A stretch of DNA of 64,000 nt from NCBI GenBank assembly GCA_910585815.1, contig CAJUFJ010000005.1, positions 1-64,000 of the forward strand, in the 5' to 3' direction. Of the stretch, positions 8,451-16,862 are shown one piece after another; the first letter of the stretch is position 1; each line of letters begins with the position of its first letter. Position numbers and translations under genes: made by a program. This DNA is from an uncultured Oscillospiraceae bacterium. GTDB taxonomy: Bacteria; Bacillota; Clostridia; Oscillospirales; Oscillospiraceae. The notes under the pieces are model-generated. The model had not been told where the DNA came from. It saw only the letters and a program-made list of their open reading frames with translations, and did no database searches.

Positions 8451-8702
8451 TTACCCTTTGTAAACGCCGCCCCGGTTGTCTACCTTAATGACCTGGACGG
8501 TCAAAATATCGTTGTACAGATAGTAAATCGCCCGGTATGTGCCGATGCGGACCCGATATTGCCCTTTGTGCCCCCGCATAGGTGATACATCTCCCTCGAA
8601 CGGAAGCTTGTAAAGTGCCCTCAATATCCTCTCCTGCTGGTCCCTGGACTGGGTCAGAATAAACTTTCGGGCGGGCTTTTCAATCAAAATCTTATACTTC
8701 AC
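8451..8702 (-). CDS. RelE/ParE-family toxin
   Basis: 83 residues. It has the RelE/ParE layout: basic N-terminal strand and helix (MKYKILIEKPARKFI), central helix (DQQERILRALYKL), then the beta hairpin GQYRVRIGTYRAIYYLYNDILTVQVIKV with the conserved YRVRIGTYRAIY motif and basic residues used for mRNA cleavage or gyrase inhibition. It overlaps the antitoxin gene by four bases (ATGA), so the two are co-translated. RelE (ribosome-dependent mRNA interferase) and ParE (gyrase) cannot be separated by eye. Confidence 0.85.
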   Translation of the reverse strand: MKYKILIEKPARKFILTQSRDQQERILRALYKLPFEGDVSPMRGHKGQYRVRIGTYRAIYYLYNDILTVQVIKVDNRGGVYKG

Positions 8703-8917
8703 AGCATAATCCCCAGCTGTTTCGCAAAGTCCTCAATGGGCATGGGGTCACCCCGCTCCGGGTCATTCTCATAATCCCGCGCCATTTTTTCACAGAATGC
8801 CTCGTCTGCCGTATCATCAATTGCCTGCTTCATGGCCTGGAGCACAGCCACAACATTGATAAGCTGCGTGTCGCTGAAGCTGTCCAGAATGGCGTTACAT
8901 CGTTCACGGTTACTCAT
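8699..8917 (-). CDS. Antitoxin of the RelE/ParE pair
   Basis: 72 acidic, helical residues (pattern RCNAILDSFSDTQLINVVAVLQAMKQAID, then EKMARDYENDPERGD). It is placed directly upstream of the toxin in the usual order. AGAAGGAGG precedes the ATG. Antitoxins of this kind neutralise the partner through the flexible acidic C-terminus and often repress the operon. The DNA-binding fold is not obvious to me. Confidence 0.8.
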   Translation of the reverse strand: MSNRERCNAILDSFSDTQLINVVAVLQAMKQAIDDTADEAFCEKMARDYENDPERGDPMPIEDFAKQLGIML

Positions 8918-8969
8918 GCCGCAAAACCTCCTTCTAAATCACAAAGATATGATTTATTGTACCATTTTA

Positions 8970-8998
8970 ATTATACCATGATAGGTAAATGAAAACAA
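8970..8998 (-). promoter_or_regulatory. Promoter of the toxin-antitoxin operon
   Basis: On the minus strand TTGTTT (8993-8998) and TATAAT (8970-8975) are separated by 17 bases, upstream of the antitoxin gene at 8917. It is back to back with the mnmG promoter. Confidence 0.65.
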
Positions 8999-9004
8999 GA
9001 CCCC

Positions 9005-9033
9005 TTGCCCCAAACACCAAACCGTGATACAAT
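9005..9033 (+). promoter_or_regulatory. Promoter of mnmG
   Basis: TTGCCC (9005-9010) and TACAAT (9028-9033) are 17 bases apart, 33 bases before the mnmG start at 9066. Confidence 0.65.
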
Positions 9034-9065
9034 ACACGGCGAATCTATCCTGGGGAGCGCCGTCT

Positions 9066-10940
9066 ATGAAGACCTATTTCGCCGGACAATTTGATATTGC
9101 CGTTATCGGGGCGGGCCACGCGGGCATCGAGGCCGCGCTGGCCGCCGCACGGATGGGGATGAAAACCCTTTGCTTCACCGTCAACCTGGACGCGGTGGGC
9201 AACATGCCCTGCAACCCGGCCGTCGGCGGGACGGGGAAAGGCCATCTGGTCCGGGAGCTGGACGCCCTTGGGGGCGAGATGGCCAGGGCCGCAGACAGGG
9301 CCTGCATCCAGTACCGGCTGCTCAACCGGAGCAAGGGCCCCGCTGTCTGGTCCCTCCGGGCCCAGGCCGACCGCCGGGAGTATCAGAAGGTGATGAAGCA
9401 CACCCTGGAGAAGCAGGAGAACCTGTGGGTGAAGCAGGCGGAAATTGTGGACATCCTCACCGAAGACGGCGCCGTGTCCGGGGTGGTTACCCACACCGGG
9501 GCGGTGTACGGGGTAAAGGCCGCCATTGTTGCCACCGGCACCCATTTAGGGGGCCGCATCGTGGTGGGGGAGGTGGTCCGGGACTCCGGCCCCGACGGCC
9601 TGTCCGCCGCCCTGCCCCTGACCCAATCGCTGATAAAGCTGGGCCTGTCCATCCGCCGGTTCAAAACGGGCACACCCCCCCGGGTCAACGCCCGCAGCGT
9701 GGATTTTTCCAAAATGGAGCTCCAGGAGGGCGACGGGGAGGGGCTGGCCTTCTCCTTTCAGACGGAGCGTCCTCCGGAAAACCGGGCGGTGTGCTGGCTC
9801 ACCTACACCAACGAGGCCACCCACAGGGTCATCCGGGCCAACCTGGACCGCTCCCCCCTCTACGACGGCACCATCGAGGGGGTGGGCCCCCGCTACTGCC
9901 CCTCCATCGAGACCAAGGTGGAGCGGTTCCCCGACAAGGAGCGGCACCAGCTGTTCATCGAGCCCATGGGGCTGGACACCGAGGAGTTGTACATCCAGGG
10001 CTTTTCCTCCTCCCTGCCCGAGGAGGTGCAGATTGAGATGCTCCACACCATCCCCGGGCTGGAGCATGCCGAGATGACCCGGTGCGCCTACGCCATCGAG
10101 TACGACTGCGTGGACCCCACCGGGCTGGAGGCCACCCTGGAGACCAAGGCCGTCCCCGGCCTGTACGGGGCGGGACAGTTTAACGGCTCATCCGGGTATG
10201 AGGAGGCCGCCGTCCAGGGCTTTGTGGCCGGAGTGAACGCAGCCCTGAAAATCCAGGGCAAGCCGCCCCTGATTCTCCGCCGGGATCAGGGGTACATTGG
10301 GGTGCTCATTGACGACCTGGTCACCAAGGGCACCAACGAGCCCTACCGCATGATGACCTCCCGCACTGAGTACCGCCTGCTCCACCGCCAGGACAACGCC
10401 GACCGGCGGCTGACCCCCATCGGCTATGAATTGGGGCTGGTCTCACGGGAACAATATGAGCGGGTGCAAGAGAAATACGCCGCCGTGGACCGGGAGGTCC
10501 GCCGGCTGGAACACACCGGCACGCCGCCCACCCCGGAGCTGGCCGCCCTGCTGGAGGCCAGGGGGGAGCCCCCCATCAAGGACGGAGCCCGTCTGGCCGA
10601 TCTGCTCCGCCGCCCCCGGCTGTCCTACGCCGACCTGGCCCCCTTCGACCCCGCCCGGCCCGATCTGCTCCCGGCGGTGGTCAGCGAGACGGAGATCACC
10701 ATCAAATACGCCGGGTACATCGACCGCCAGCTGCGCCAGGTGGAGGAGGTCCGCCGGCTGGAGGAGCGGCCCATGCCGGAGGATATCGACTATGCGTCCA
10801 TCGCCGGCCTGCGGCTGGAGGCCCGGCAGAAGTTGGACGCCATCCGCCCCAAAAACCTGGGCCAGGCGGGCCGGGTGTCTGGGGTGTCCCCGGCGGACGT
10901 GGCGGTACTGATGGTGTATTTGAAGCAGAGAGAGGGATAG
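9066..10940 (+). CDS. mnmG: tRNA uridine-5-carboxymethylaminomethyl modification enzyme MnmG
   Basis: 624 residues, the usual length. The FAD-binding motif GAGHAG (15-20) is followed by the family signature CNPAVGGTGKGHLVREL and the block GLYGAGQFNGSSGYEEAA; the C-terminal helical domain (KYAGYIDRQLRQ ... PKNLGQAGRVSGVSPADV) binds MnmE. With MnmE it forms the (c)mnm5 group on the wobble uridine of several tRNAs. The start at 9066 (MKTYFAGQFD) is chosen over 9024 by homology and because 9024 would begin inside the promoter -10. Unusually, mnmE and rsmG are not adjacent here. Confidence 0.95.
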   Translation: MKTYFAGQFDIAVIGAGHAGIEAALAAARMGMKTLCFTVNLDAVGNMPCNPAVGGTGKGHLVRELDALGGEMARAADRACIQYRLLNRSKGPAVWSLRAQADRREYQKVMKHTLEKQENLWVKQAEIVDILTEDGAVSGVVTHTGAVYGVKAAIVATGTHLGGRIVVGEVVRDSGPDGLSAALPLTQSLIKLGLSIRRFKTGTPPRVNARSVDFSKMELQEGDGEGLAFSFQTERPPENRAVCWLTYTNEATHRVIRANLDRSPLYDGTIEGVGPRYCPSIETKVERFPDKERHQLFIEPMGLDTEELYIQGFSSSLPEEVQIEMLHTIPGLEHAEMTRCAYAIEYDCVDPTGLEATLETKAVPGLYGAGQFNGSSGYEEAAVQGFVAGVNAALKIQGKPPLILRRDQGYIGVLIDDLVTKGTNEPYRMMTSRTEYRLLHRQDNADRRLTPIGYELGLVSREQYERVQEKYAAVDREVRRLEHTGTPPTPELAALLEARGEPPIKDGARLADLLRRPRLSYADLAPFDPARPDLLPAVVSETEITIKYAGYIDRQLRQVEEVRRLEERPMPEDIDYASIAGLRLEARQKLDAIRPKNLGQAGRVSGVSPADVAVLMVYLKQREG

Positions 10941-10946
10941 GGCACT

Positions 10947-11312
10947 GTGGATCAACAAAAGCAGCGCGGCATCGCCTCCGCAGTCGAGGCCCTGAACCGG
11001 CACATCCGGTCAAAGGAGATTTCTGATTTCCGAATCGACAAGCTGGAAGGGGAGACCCTGACCCTTGTAGGCAGCTTTGACCTGTCCTACTACCACGACA
11101 TGGCCCTGGTGATTACAGGCGTCTCCTCAGTCAACCTGTCCTGCTGCTTCTGGGTGGACCTGTCGGAGCCCCACCCCTTTTCCGCCGCCTTTCCCTCAGA
11201 GGATACCGCCGTCCTCAGCTTTACCGACTGCGGCGCCCGCCGGCGGGGGGAGATCGCTTTCGAGGGGGACATCTCCCTTCAGATTGAGCATGTATCCTAT
11301 TTTAAAAGATAG
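10947..11312 (+). CDS. Hypothetical protein, possibly co-transcribed with mnmG
   Basis: 121 residues from a GTG six bases after the mnmG stop; the AGAGAGG inside the mnmG end acts as ribosome site. Composition suggests an alpha/beta globular domain (LVGSFDLSYYHDMALVITGVSSVNLSC). No signal peptide, membrane helix or recognised motif. It precedes the DUF4304-like gene by 12 bases, so the three may form an operon. Confidence 0.6.
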   Translation: MDQQKQRGIASAVEALNRHIRSKEISDFRIDKLEGETLTLVGSFDLSYYHDMALVITGVSSVNLSCCFWVDLSEPHPFSAAFPSEDTAVLSFTDCGARRRGEIAFEGDISLQIEHVSYFKR

Positions 11313-11324
11313 AGAGGTGCATCT

Positions 11325-12014
11325 ATGGAACGGTCAAGCGGTCTGCTGGGAAAGCTACAGGAATTTCTCGACCCCACTCCTATTGAAGACAAATATACCC
11401 AGCTGTTGAAGCGGGCGTATACAGAGATATTTCAGCCGCGGGGCTTCAAGCGGGCAGGACAAAATTTTCGCTGGTTCGGTCCGGATGGCTTGGGGAAGAT
11501 TGTCAATTTCCGAAAAGACAAGTGGAATCAGAAGGACCTCCGGCTTGGCTTTTTGATTAACACCGGCGTCTATTTTGAGCCGGAGCCAGCCATTAAAAAC
11601 CGAGCATTCAAGGAATACAACTGCCAAATCAGAAATGCCGGATACAATCCGACCCCCACCGACGAATATGGAAAAAAAGGTGAGGAATTTTCCTATGATA
11701 AGCAGTTCTGGTATATTTTTAAGCGGACCGACATGGAGGCAATGTATCAGGACTTGAAGCAGTCAATGGAAGATGTATTTGACTGGTTCGACCATTTTGA
11801 AAGCCGCCAGGCTGTCATTGACATGATTTTGAGCGGCACGGCCCAGCAGTACTCTCACACAATTGTCATGAACTACAATGTGGCAAAAATGCTGGCCGAG
11901 CTGGGCTATCAGGCCCAGGTCTACGCGCAGATCAAGGACACCCGGACCACCAATTCCCAGGCATGGGCGGTGATCCGGCTGGCGGAGGACCTGGAAAAGG
12001 AGCTGGGCCTGTAG
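11325..12014 (+). CDS. DUF4304-like protein
   Basis: 229 residues. The N-terminal half has the DUF4304 style (FQPRGFKRAGQNFRWFGPD, VNFRKDKWNQKDLRLGFLINTGVYF). Codons here are clearly less GC-rich than in flanking genes, suggesting recent acquisition. Its TAG stop (12012-12014) is part of the GTAGGGGCG repeat that follows. No biochemical role is known to me for the family. Confidence 0.55.
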   Translation: MERSSGLLGKLQEFLDPTPIEDKYTQLLKRAYTEIFQPRGFKRAGQNFRWFGPDGLGKIVNFRKDKWNQKDLRLGFLINTGVYFEPEPAIKNRAFKEYNCQIRNAGYNPTPTDEYGKKGEEFSYDKQFWYIFKRTDMEAMYQDLKQSMEDVFDWFDHFESRQAVIDMILSGTAQQYSHTIVMNYNVAKMLAELGYQAQVYAQIKDTRTTNSQAWAVIRLAEDLEKELGL

Positions 12015-12180
12015 GGGCGGATATCGTCCGCCCCTATGCAGAATGTAGAACTGCGGGCGCATAATATGCGCCCCTACAAAACGCATTGCGTAGGGGCCGA
12101 CGACCTCGGCGGCCCGTCTCCCGCAGGCCACCCTATTCCTAAAAACGGCGCGCCGGGTCGTCGCGCCCTACACAATGTTT
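12011..12180. repeat. Three GTAGGGGCG-family palindromic repeats
   Basis: GTAGGGGCGGATATCGTCCG with CCCCTA closes the first palindrome; GGGCGCATAATATGCGCCCC with TAC closes the second; then GTAGGGGCCGACGACCTCGG and GCCGGGTCGTCGCGCCCTAC form a third, larger inverted pair. The first base group contains the stop codon of the upstream gene. The whole gap between the DUF4304-like gene and the MBL gene consists of these modules. Confidence 0.75.
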
Positions 12181-12194
12181 CCGGGAGGAATCTT

Positions 12195-13094
12195 ATGAAC
12201 CTGACACAAATCAAGGGAAACACCTGGGCCATCGAGGCCAGCGAGCTGATCCCCCTGTACCGGCTGGATGACAGCCGGTGCGTCCTGCTGGACACCGGCC
12301 TGCCGGGGGAGCGGGATGAGCTGGACGACACCCTGCGCTCAGCCAGGCTGACCCCTGCGGGGGTGCTGTGCTCCCACGCCCACGTGGACCACTGCGCCAA
12401 CAACGGCTATTTTCAAGAGAAATACGGCACGAAGGTGGCCCTCACCTTTCCCGAGGCGGGTATGTGCTCCTCCCTGCTGACGCTCAAGTGCTACTTCCTC
12501 ACCCTCTCCCCGGGAACGGTGGAGCGGGAGTCGTCCTGCATGCTGCACACGCCCGACGTGATCATTCCGCCTGCGGACGGCCCCTTCTCCTTTTGCGGGG
12601 CGGATTTCCGTATTGTCCACACGCCGGGGCACTCCTCGGGGCATGTGTGTACCGTCACTCCGGACAACGTGTGCTACACCGCCGACACTCTCCTCAGCGC
12701 CGAGCTGCTGGAGGCCAAGCTGCCCTACAACCTGAGCCAGCGCATGGCCCTGGACAGCCGGGAGAAGCTGCGGGGGCTGGGCTGCAACTTCTACGTCATG
12801 GCCCACCGGGGGGTGTGCTCCGGGGCAGAGATCGGCCCCCTGATCGACGCCAACCAAGCCCTGATCCACCGCCGGGAGGAGGAAATCCTCTCTCTGGTGG
12901 ACCGCCCCATGACAGCCAGCCAGATCGACGAGGCGGCCTGCCTGCGCTACAAGCTGCTCACCCACAGGCCTCCACGCTCCCTGCGCTTTGAGCGCAATGT
13001 CCGCTTCTTCATCGAGTACCTGGTGGACGCCGGCCGGCTGGACGAGGTGTGCCAAAACGGGGCCACCTACTATGTCAGACAGGAAAATTCCTGA
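12195..13094 (+). CDS. MBL-fold metallo-hydrolase
   Basis: 299 residues from the ATG at 12195, preceded by GGGAGGAA. The zinc-binding signature SHAHVDHCANN (HxHxDH) and later HTPGHSSGHV and AHRG are present, giving two metal sites. A C-terminal winged-helix-like region (MTASQIDEAACLRYKLLTHRPPRSLRFERNVRFFIEYLVD) follows the catalytic domain, as in hydrolases of the YqjP/glyoxalase-II-like group. Substrate unknown. It converges with the sigma-54 activator gene. Confidence 0.85.
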   Translation: MNLTQIKGNTWAIEASELIPLYRLDDSRCVLLDTGLPGERDELDDTLRSARLTPAGVLCSHAHVDHCANNGYFQEKYGTKVALTFPEAGMCSSLLTLKCYFLTLSPGTVERESSCMLHTPDVIIPPADGPFSFCGADFRIVHTPGHSSGHVCTVTPDNVCYTADTLLSAELLEAKLPYNLSQRMALDSREKLRGLGCNFYVMAHRGVCSGAEIGPLIDANQALIHRREEEILSLVDRPMTASQIDEAACLRYKLLTHRPPRSLRFERNVRFFIEYLVDAGRLDEVCQNGATYYVRQENS

Positions 13095-13132
13095 AAGTCA
13101 CCCCGTTTGTCAAGAGCAAATAAGCGCCGACA

Positions 13133-14785
13133 TTAAAAAATCAATCCATACTTCCGAATCCGGTATTGCAGGCTCTGGCGGAGGATGCCCAAGGTTTGGG
13201 CGGTGCGGGAGATATTATAGCCGCAGTGGTCCAGCGCCTGGGCAATGACCTGCCGCTCATAGTCGTCCATCAGCCCCTGGAGGGTTTCCCGGGAAAAGTC
13301 GATGGCCGGGAGGGGGGCGGCGGGCTCGCTGCGGTGTTTCAGCAGGTAGGGGGGCAGGTGGCGCACCTCCATCACCTGGGAGTCGGTAACATTCTGGGCG
13401 TAGTCCAGCACGTGGAACAGCTCCCGCACGTTGCCCGGCCAGTGGTAGGCCCGCAGGACGGCGAGGACCTCCGGGTCAAGCCGGGTGACGGCGTGGACAA
13501 ACTGGTAGGCGGTGGCCTCCAGGTGGTAGCGGATCAGCTCCTCCAGGTCCTCCAGGTGCTCCCGGAGAGGGGGCAGCTCAAGCATCACGGTGGACAGCCG
13601 ATAGAACAGGTCCCGGCGGAAGGTGTTTTCCGCCACCGCCTTGAAGGGGTCCTCGTTGCAGGAGGAGATCACCCGCACGTCCAGCCGCAGGTCCTGACTG
13701 CCCCCCACCCGGCGGAAGGTCTTTTCCTGGAGGACACGCAGAATTTTGGACTGCATGGCCAGGCTCATGGAGTTGAGCTCGTCCAGAAACAGGGTGCCCC
13801 CGGCGGCCTCCTCCAGGTAGCCCGCCTTGTCCTCGCTGCCGGTGAAGCTGCCCTTTTTGGTGCCGAACAGAAGGCTCTCGATGAGCGTCTCCGGGACGGC
13901 GGCGCAGTTGATGGCCAGGAACTTCCCACTCCGGCGGCGGCTGGAGCGGTGGATGCTCTGGGCGAAGATTTCCTTGCCCGTCCCGGTCTCCCCCACCAGG
14001 AGGATGGGGCTGTCCTGGGGGGCCACCCGCCGGGCCAGCTCCACCGCCTCCCGCAGCTTGGGGCAGCTGCCAATCACATTGTCAAAGGTATAGCCGGAAA
14101 AACTGATCTTTGGAGGTCTCTGAGAGAAGGCGGACAGCGCCTTCCCGGTGGCCTCCATTTTTTTCATATTCCGCTCCACAATCTCCGCCGTCTGCTCAAA
14201 GACCACCGCCCCCAGCAACTCCCCCTCCCGGAAGATGGGGTAGGAGGTGTTGGCCGAGGCGATGGGGGCGGTGCTGAAGTCATTGGCCCGGAAGCTGTCC
14301 ACCCGGTCGATCACCGGGGCCTGGGTCTGGAGGGCGGTCATGGTGGTGCTGATGGTCTCGTCCAGGTTGTACAGGTCCAGCAGGTGCCGCCCCTCTACGC
14401 TCACCCCGCTGGGAATGCGGGAGATGCCCCGGCTGGCCCGGTTGAAGTAGACCGCGCAGGCGTTTTTGTCATAAATCTGCACCCCGTCGGTGACCTGGTC
14501 CAGGGCCCGGGCCAGGAGATAGGGCCGGTTGTCCTCCCGCTTGAGGAGCAGCCAGCGCCCGCCCTCGGGGGCGGGGAGGAGCTGGAAGTGGAAGGTATTC
14601 TCCTCCCAGACCAGCGCCCCGCTGTCCCCCTCCCGGGGGAGGGCAAAGGCGGTGCGCACCGGCCGCCGGGCGGCGGCCCAGCTCTCAAAGAGGTCCCGGT
14701 ACAGGTCCTCCGCCTCCCGGCTGCCCCAGGCCACCCCACAGAAGCAGTCTGAGGGGTCCAGCGTAAACAGAATGTCATAGAGCAT
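13133..14785 (-). CDS. Sigma-54-dependent transcriptional activator (RocR-like)
   Basis: 550 residues. The N-terminal sensor (1-215) contains a PAS-like segment (ALDQVTDGVQIYDKNACAVYFNRAS). The AAA+ domain follows, with Walker A GETGTGKE (265-272), the sigma-54 contact loop as GSFTGS (312-317; canonical GAFTGA), and Walker B TLFLDE (331-336). The C-terminus is a Fis-type helix-turn-helix (YNISRTAQTLGILRQSLQYRIRKYG). It lacks a phospho-receiver, so it probably senses a ligand directly. It is divergent from a BCCT transporter that carries a -24/-12 promoter, the standard arrangement for a catabolic activator and its target operon. Confidence 0.9.
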   Translation of the reverse strand: MLYDILFTLDPSDCFCGVAWGSREAEDLYRDLFESWAAARRPVRTAFALPREGDSGALVWEENTFHFQLLPAPEGGRWLLLKREDNRPYLLARALDQVTDGVQIYDKNACAVYFNRASRGISRIPSGVSVEGRHLLDLYNLDETISTTMTALQTQAPVIDRVDSFRANDFSTAPIASANTSYPIFREGELLGAVVFEQTAEIVERNMKKMEATGKALSAFSQRPPKISFSGYTFDNVIGSCPKLREAVELARRVAPQDSPILLVGETGTGKEIFAQSIHRSSRRRSGKFLAINCAAVPETLIESLLFGTKKGSFTGSEDKAGYLEEAAGGTLFLDELNSMSLAMQSKILRVLQEKTFRRVGGSQDLRLDVRVISSCNEDPFKAVAENTFRRDLFYRLSTVMLELPPLREHLEDLEELIRYHLEATAYQFVHAVTRLDPEVLAVLRAYHWPGNVRELFHVLDYAQNVTDSQVMEVRHLPPYLLKHRSEPAAPLPAIDFSRETLQGLMDDYERQVIAQALDHCGYNISRTAQTLGILRQSLQYRIRKYGLIF

Positions 14786-14850
14786 GGAAAGCCTCCCCTT
14801 TCGCTGTTGTTTCGCCCGCCGGGACGGACGTGTTGTAATGTGTCCCTGCC

Positions 14851-14879
14851 AGTGTACCGGAATCCCTGGCCGCTGTCAA
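14851..14879 (-). promoter_or_regulatory. SigmaA promoter of the sigma-54 activator gene
   Basis: On the minus strand TTGACA (14874-14879) and TACACT (14851-14856) are exactly 17 bases apart, upstream of the start at 14785, which has AAAGGGGAGG as ribosome site. Confidence 0.8.
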
Positions 14880-14883
14880 TCTA

Positions 14884-14911
14884 TATGCAATTAAAATTTG
14901 CAGTATGCAAA
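14884..14911. promoter_or_regulatory. Candidate activator-binding site (UAS)
   Basis: TTTGCA-GTA-TGCAAA (14897-14911) is a dyad, and another TGCAATT lies at 14886-14892. It is about 155 bases upstream of the -24 element and just upstream of the activator's own -35, where an enhancer site is expected. Related TTTTGCATAAA occurs near 14990. Inferred only from position and symmetry. Confidence 0.45.
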
Positions 14912-15063
14912 ATTTTTTTGCTCCTGTGCCGGTAAAATCACGCCCATCCCCCAAAATGTCCCCGAAGCCCCAAGGCACTTCCCGGTTGTTTTGCATAAAT
15001 CAGACGCATCATATTCGTGCAGGTGACACAAAGTTTCGGGAATTTTCTTCGATTTCCTCTCTT

Positions 15064-15079
15064 TGGCCCGGCGGTTGCT
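15064..15079 (+). promoter_or_regulatory. Sigma-54 (-24/-12) promoter
   Basis: TGGCCCGGCGGTTGCT fits the consensus TGGCAC-N5-TTGCT: GG at -24 and GC at -12 with ten bases between. It is 65 bases before the BCCT transporter start and downstream of the divergent sigma-54 activator gene, which supports a real regulated promoter. Confidence 0.75.
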
Positions 15080-15112
15080 CTATAAAAAGCCAGACTGTAA
15101 AGAAAGGAGAGT

Positions 15113-15148
15113 ATGCGGCCCTTTCGCCGCATACGGAGAGAAACATGA
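15113..15148 (+). CDS. Possible 11-codon leader ORF inside a hairpin
   Basis: An ideal ribosome site (AAAGGAG, 15103-15109) precedes ATG at 15113, which opens MRPFRRIRRET and stops at TGA 15146-15148. That stop overlaps the transporter ATG (15145-15147) as ATGA. The leader start lies in a perfect hairpin: TATGCGGC (15112-15119) with GCCGCATA (15126-15133). Translational coupling or attenuation is possible, or the short frame may be chance and the hairpin may serve only the mRNA. Confidence 0.4.
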   Translation: MRPFRRIRRET

Positions 15149-16722
15149 AACATGAGAACAAGCCGATCCGCTGGGATGTATTCATCCCCTGCTTTGTGGT
15201 CATCGGCGGCGCGGCCCTGCTGGGCATCGTCAACAACAGCTGGCTGACCAGCGTGACCTATACCATGTTCGACTGGTCGCTGAGCACTTTCGGCTGGCTG
15301 TACCAGATCGTGGCCATGGTCACCCTGCTGCTGGCCGCCCTGCTGCTGTTCACCAAGGTGGGCAAGATTCGCTTCGGCGGCCCGGAGGCCAAGGCCAAGC
15401 ACTCCTTTGGCTCCTGGTTCGCCATGACCCTCACCGGCGGCATCGCCACCGGTCTGATTACCTACGGCGTCAATGAGGTGCTCATCTACTACGGCAACAT
15501 CTACGGCGAACTGGACGGCTACGGCATCACCCCCCTGACCCAGGAGGCGGAGCTGTTCGCCATGGGCCGCTGCTTCTACAACTGGACCTTCATCCCCTAC
15601 GCCATGTACGCCCTGTCCGGCGTGCTCATCGCCTATATGTATTTCAACCGCAAAAAACAACTCTCCGTAGCGGCCTCCCTCACTCCCATCTTTGGGGAGA
15701 AGGTGACCCAGGGCATCTGGGTGGTGCTGGTGGACGTGCTGTCCGTGCTGGCTATCGCCCTGGGCCTGGCCTCCTCTCTGGGCGCCGGACTGGCCCTCAT
15801 CGGCTCCGGCCTCTACTCCGCCTACGGCGTGGAGCAGGGCCCCATCGTGTGGATGGCCCTCACTGCCATTATCACCATCACCTTTACCATCGCCTCGGTC
15901 ACCGGCATCGACAAGGGCATCAAGTGGCTGGCCGGCCTGACCTCCAAAATCTTCTATGTGCTGCTTATCCTGCTGTTTGTGATTGGTCCCACCATCTACA
16001 TCCTGAATATGGCCAACGTGGGCCTGGGCTACTGGCTGGACCGGTTCTGGATGTGGGGCTTCGACCCCTACACCGTGGGCGGCTCCGCCCTGGTCACCTG
16101 GTGGACCATGTATGACTGGGCCATCTGGATTGCCTACGCCCCCCTGATGGGCATCTTCTTCGCCATCATCGCCTACGGCCGCACCGTGCGCCAGTTCCTT
16201 ATCGTCAACTGGATTCTGCCCGCCTCCTTCGGCTTTGTGTGGTTCTCCGTGTGGGGTTCCACCGCCCTGGAGTGGCAAAAGAGCGGCAGCGCCGACATCA
16301 TCTCCGCCATTCAGGCGGGCGGGGCCACCACCGGCCTGTGGGAGTTCCTCAAGAATGTCCCCCTGGGCATGATTATCATTCCTGTTATCATCCTGGCTCT
16401 GATTGCCGCCTTCTCCACCACGGCGGATACCATGTCCACCACCATCGCCGCCCTGTGTACCAAGGGGGCCCGCCACGACGAGGAGCCCGCCATCTGGCAG
16501 AAGATCATCTGGGGCGTGTCCATCGGCGTGATCGCCTGCGTCATGGTGGCCTTCGGCGGCGGCGCCCAGGGCGTGGACGGCGTGAAGTACCTGGCGGCCT
16601 GCGGCGGCTTCGTGGTGCTGGTGGTGTTTATCTTCCAGGTGGCGGCCGCCTTTAAGGTGTTCTTCTTCGATCCCGAGACCAAAAAGGATATCGTGGACAG
16701 CGTGGACCAGATTGAGGGGTAA
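15145..16722 (+). CDS. BCCT-family betaine transporter
   Basis: 525 residues with about twelve membrane helices. The BCCT core is clear: GGIATGLITYGVNEVLIYYG near residues 90-110, and the signature region WTMYDWAIWIAYAPLMGIFF followed by GRTVRQF, equivalent to the conserved Trp-rich helix 8 segment of BetP/CaiT. These carriers import quaternary ammonium compounds with Na+ or H+, or exchange them for a product (CaiT type). The short hydrophilic tails argue against an osmosensing BetP type. It is transcribed from a sigma-54 promoter and precedes an ammonia-lyase-family enzyme, so its substrate is likely catabolised. Confidence 0.9.
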   Translation: MKHENKPIRWDVFIPCFVVIGGAALLGIVNNSWLTSVTYTMFDWSLSTFGWLYQIVAMVTLLLAALLLFTKVGKIRFGGPEAKAKHSFGSWFAMTLTGGIATGLITYGVNEVLIYYGNIYGELDGYGITPLTQEAELFAMGRCFYNWTFIPYAMYALSGVLIAYMYFNRKKQLSVAASLTPIFGEKVTQGIWVVLVDVLSVLAIALGLASSLGAGLALIGSGLYSAYGVEQGPIVWMALTAIITITFTIASVTGIDKGIKWLAGLTSKIFYVLLILLFVIGPTIYILNMANVGLGYWLDRFWMWGFDPYTVGGSALVTWWTMYDWAIWIAYAPLMGIFFAIIAYGRTVRQFLIVNWILPASFGFVWFSVWGSTALEWQKSGSADIISAIQAGGATTGLWEFLKNVPLGMIIIPVIILALIAAFSTTADTMSTTIAALCTKGARHDEEPAIWQKIIWGVSIGVIACVMVAFGGGAQGVDGVKYLAACGGFVVLVVFIFQVAAAFKVFFFDPETKKDIVDSVDQIEG

Positions 16723-16833
16723 CTCCCTCAGTCACCGCCTTCGGCGGCGACAGCTCCCTCAGAGAGGGAGCCTTTGGGCGAAAACAAAAAGCCTCCCTCT
16801 CAGAGGGAGGTGGCCCGAAGGGCCGGAGGGAGT
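16722..16833. repeat. 112-bp palindromic element with ACTCCCTC ends
   Basis: The element starts ACTCCCTCAGTCACCGCC and ends GAGGGAGT, giving 8-bp terminal inverted repeats. Inside are hairpins CGCCTTCGGCGGCG, CTCCCTCAGAGAGGGAG and CCTCCCTCTCAGAGGGAGG. Its first base overlaps the transporter stop codon. A close relative lies inside the DUF5682 gene at 42541-42664. It separates the transporter from the lyase gene and may act as an mRNA processing or termination point. Confidence 0.8.
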
Positions 16834-16862
16834 CAAGTTTTAAAAGTTTGAGGTGTTTTGAA

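Noticed and set aside
13166..14752. 528-residue plus-strand frame opposite the sigma-54 activator
   Set aside because: Activator motifs on the other strand are unambiguous; the plus frame is compositionally biased noise.
14971..14998. GGCACTTCCCGGTTGTTTTGC as a possible sigma-54 promoter
   Set aside because: The GG to GC spacing is wrong; the match at 15064-15079 has the exact ten-base spacing.
14905..15144. N-terminal extension of the BCCT transporter by 80 codons
   Set aside because: It would span the sigma-54 promoter and predicted transcription start, and its peptide is not protein-like; ATG 15145 has a ribosome site and matches family length.
14938..16476. 512-residue Gly/His-rich minus-strand frame over the BCCT gene
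   Set aside because: It is the complement of a strong membrane-protein gene in GC-rich DNA; composition is typical of a shadow frame.
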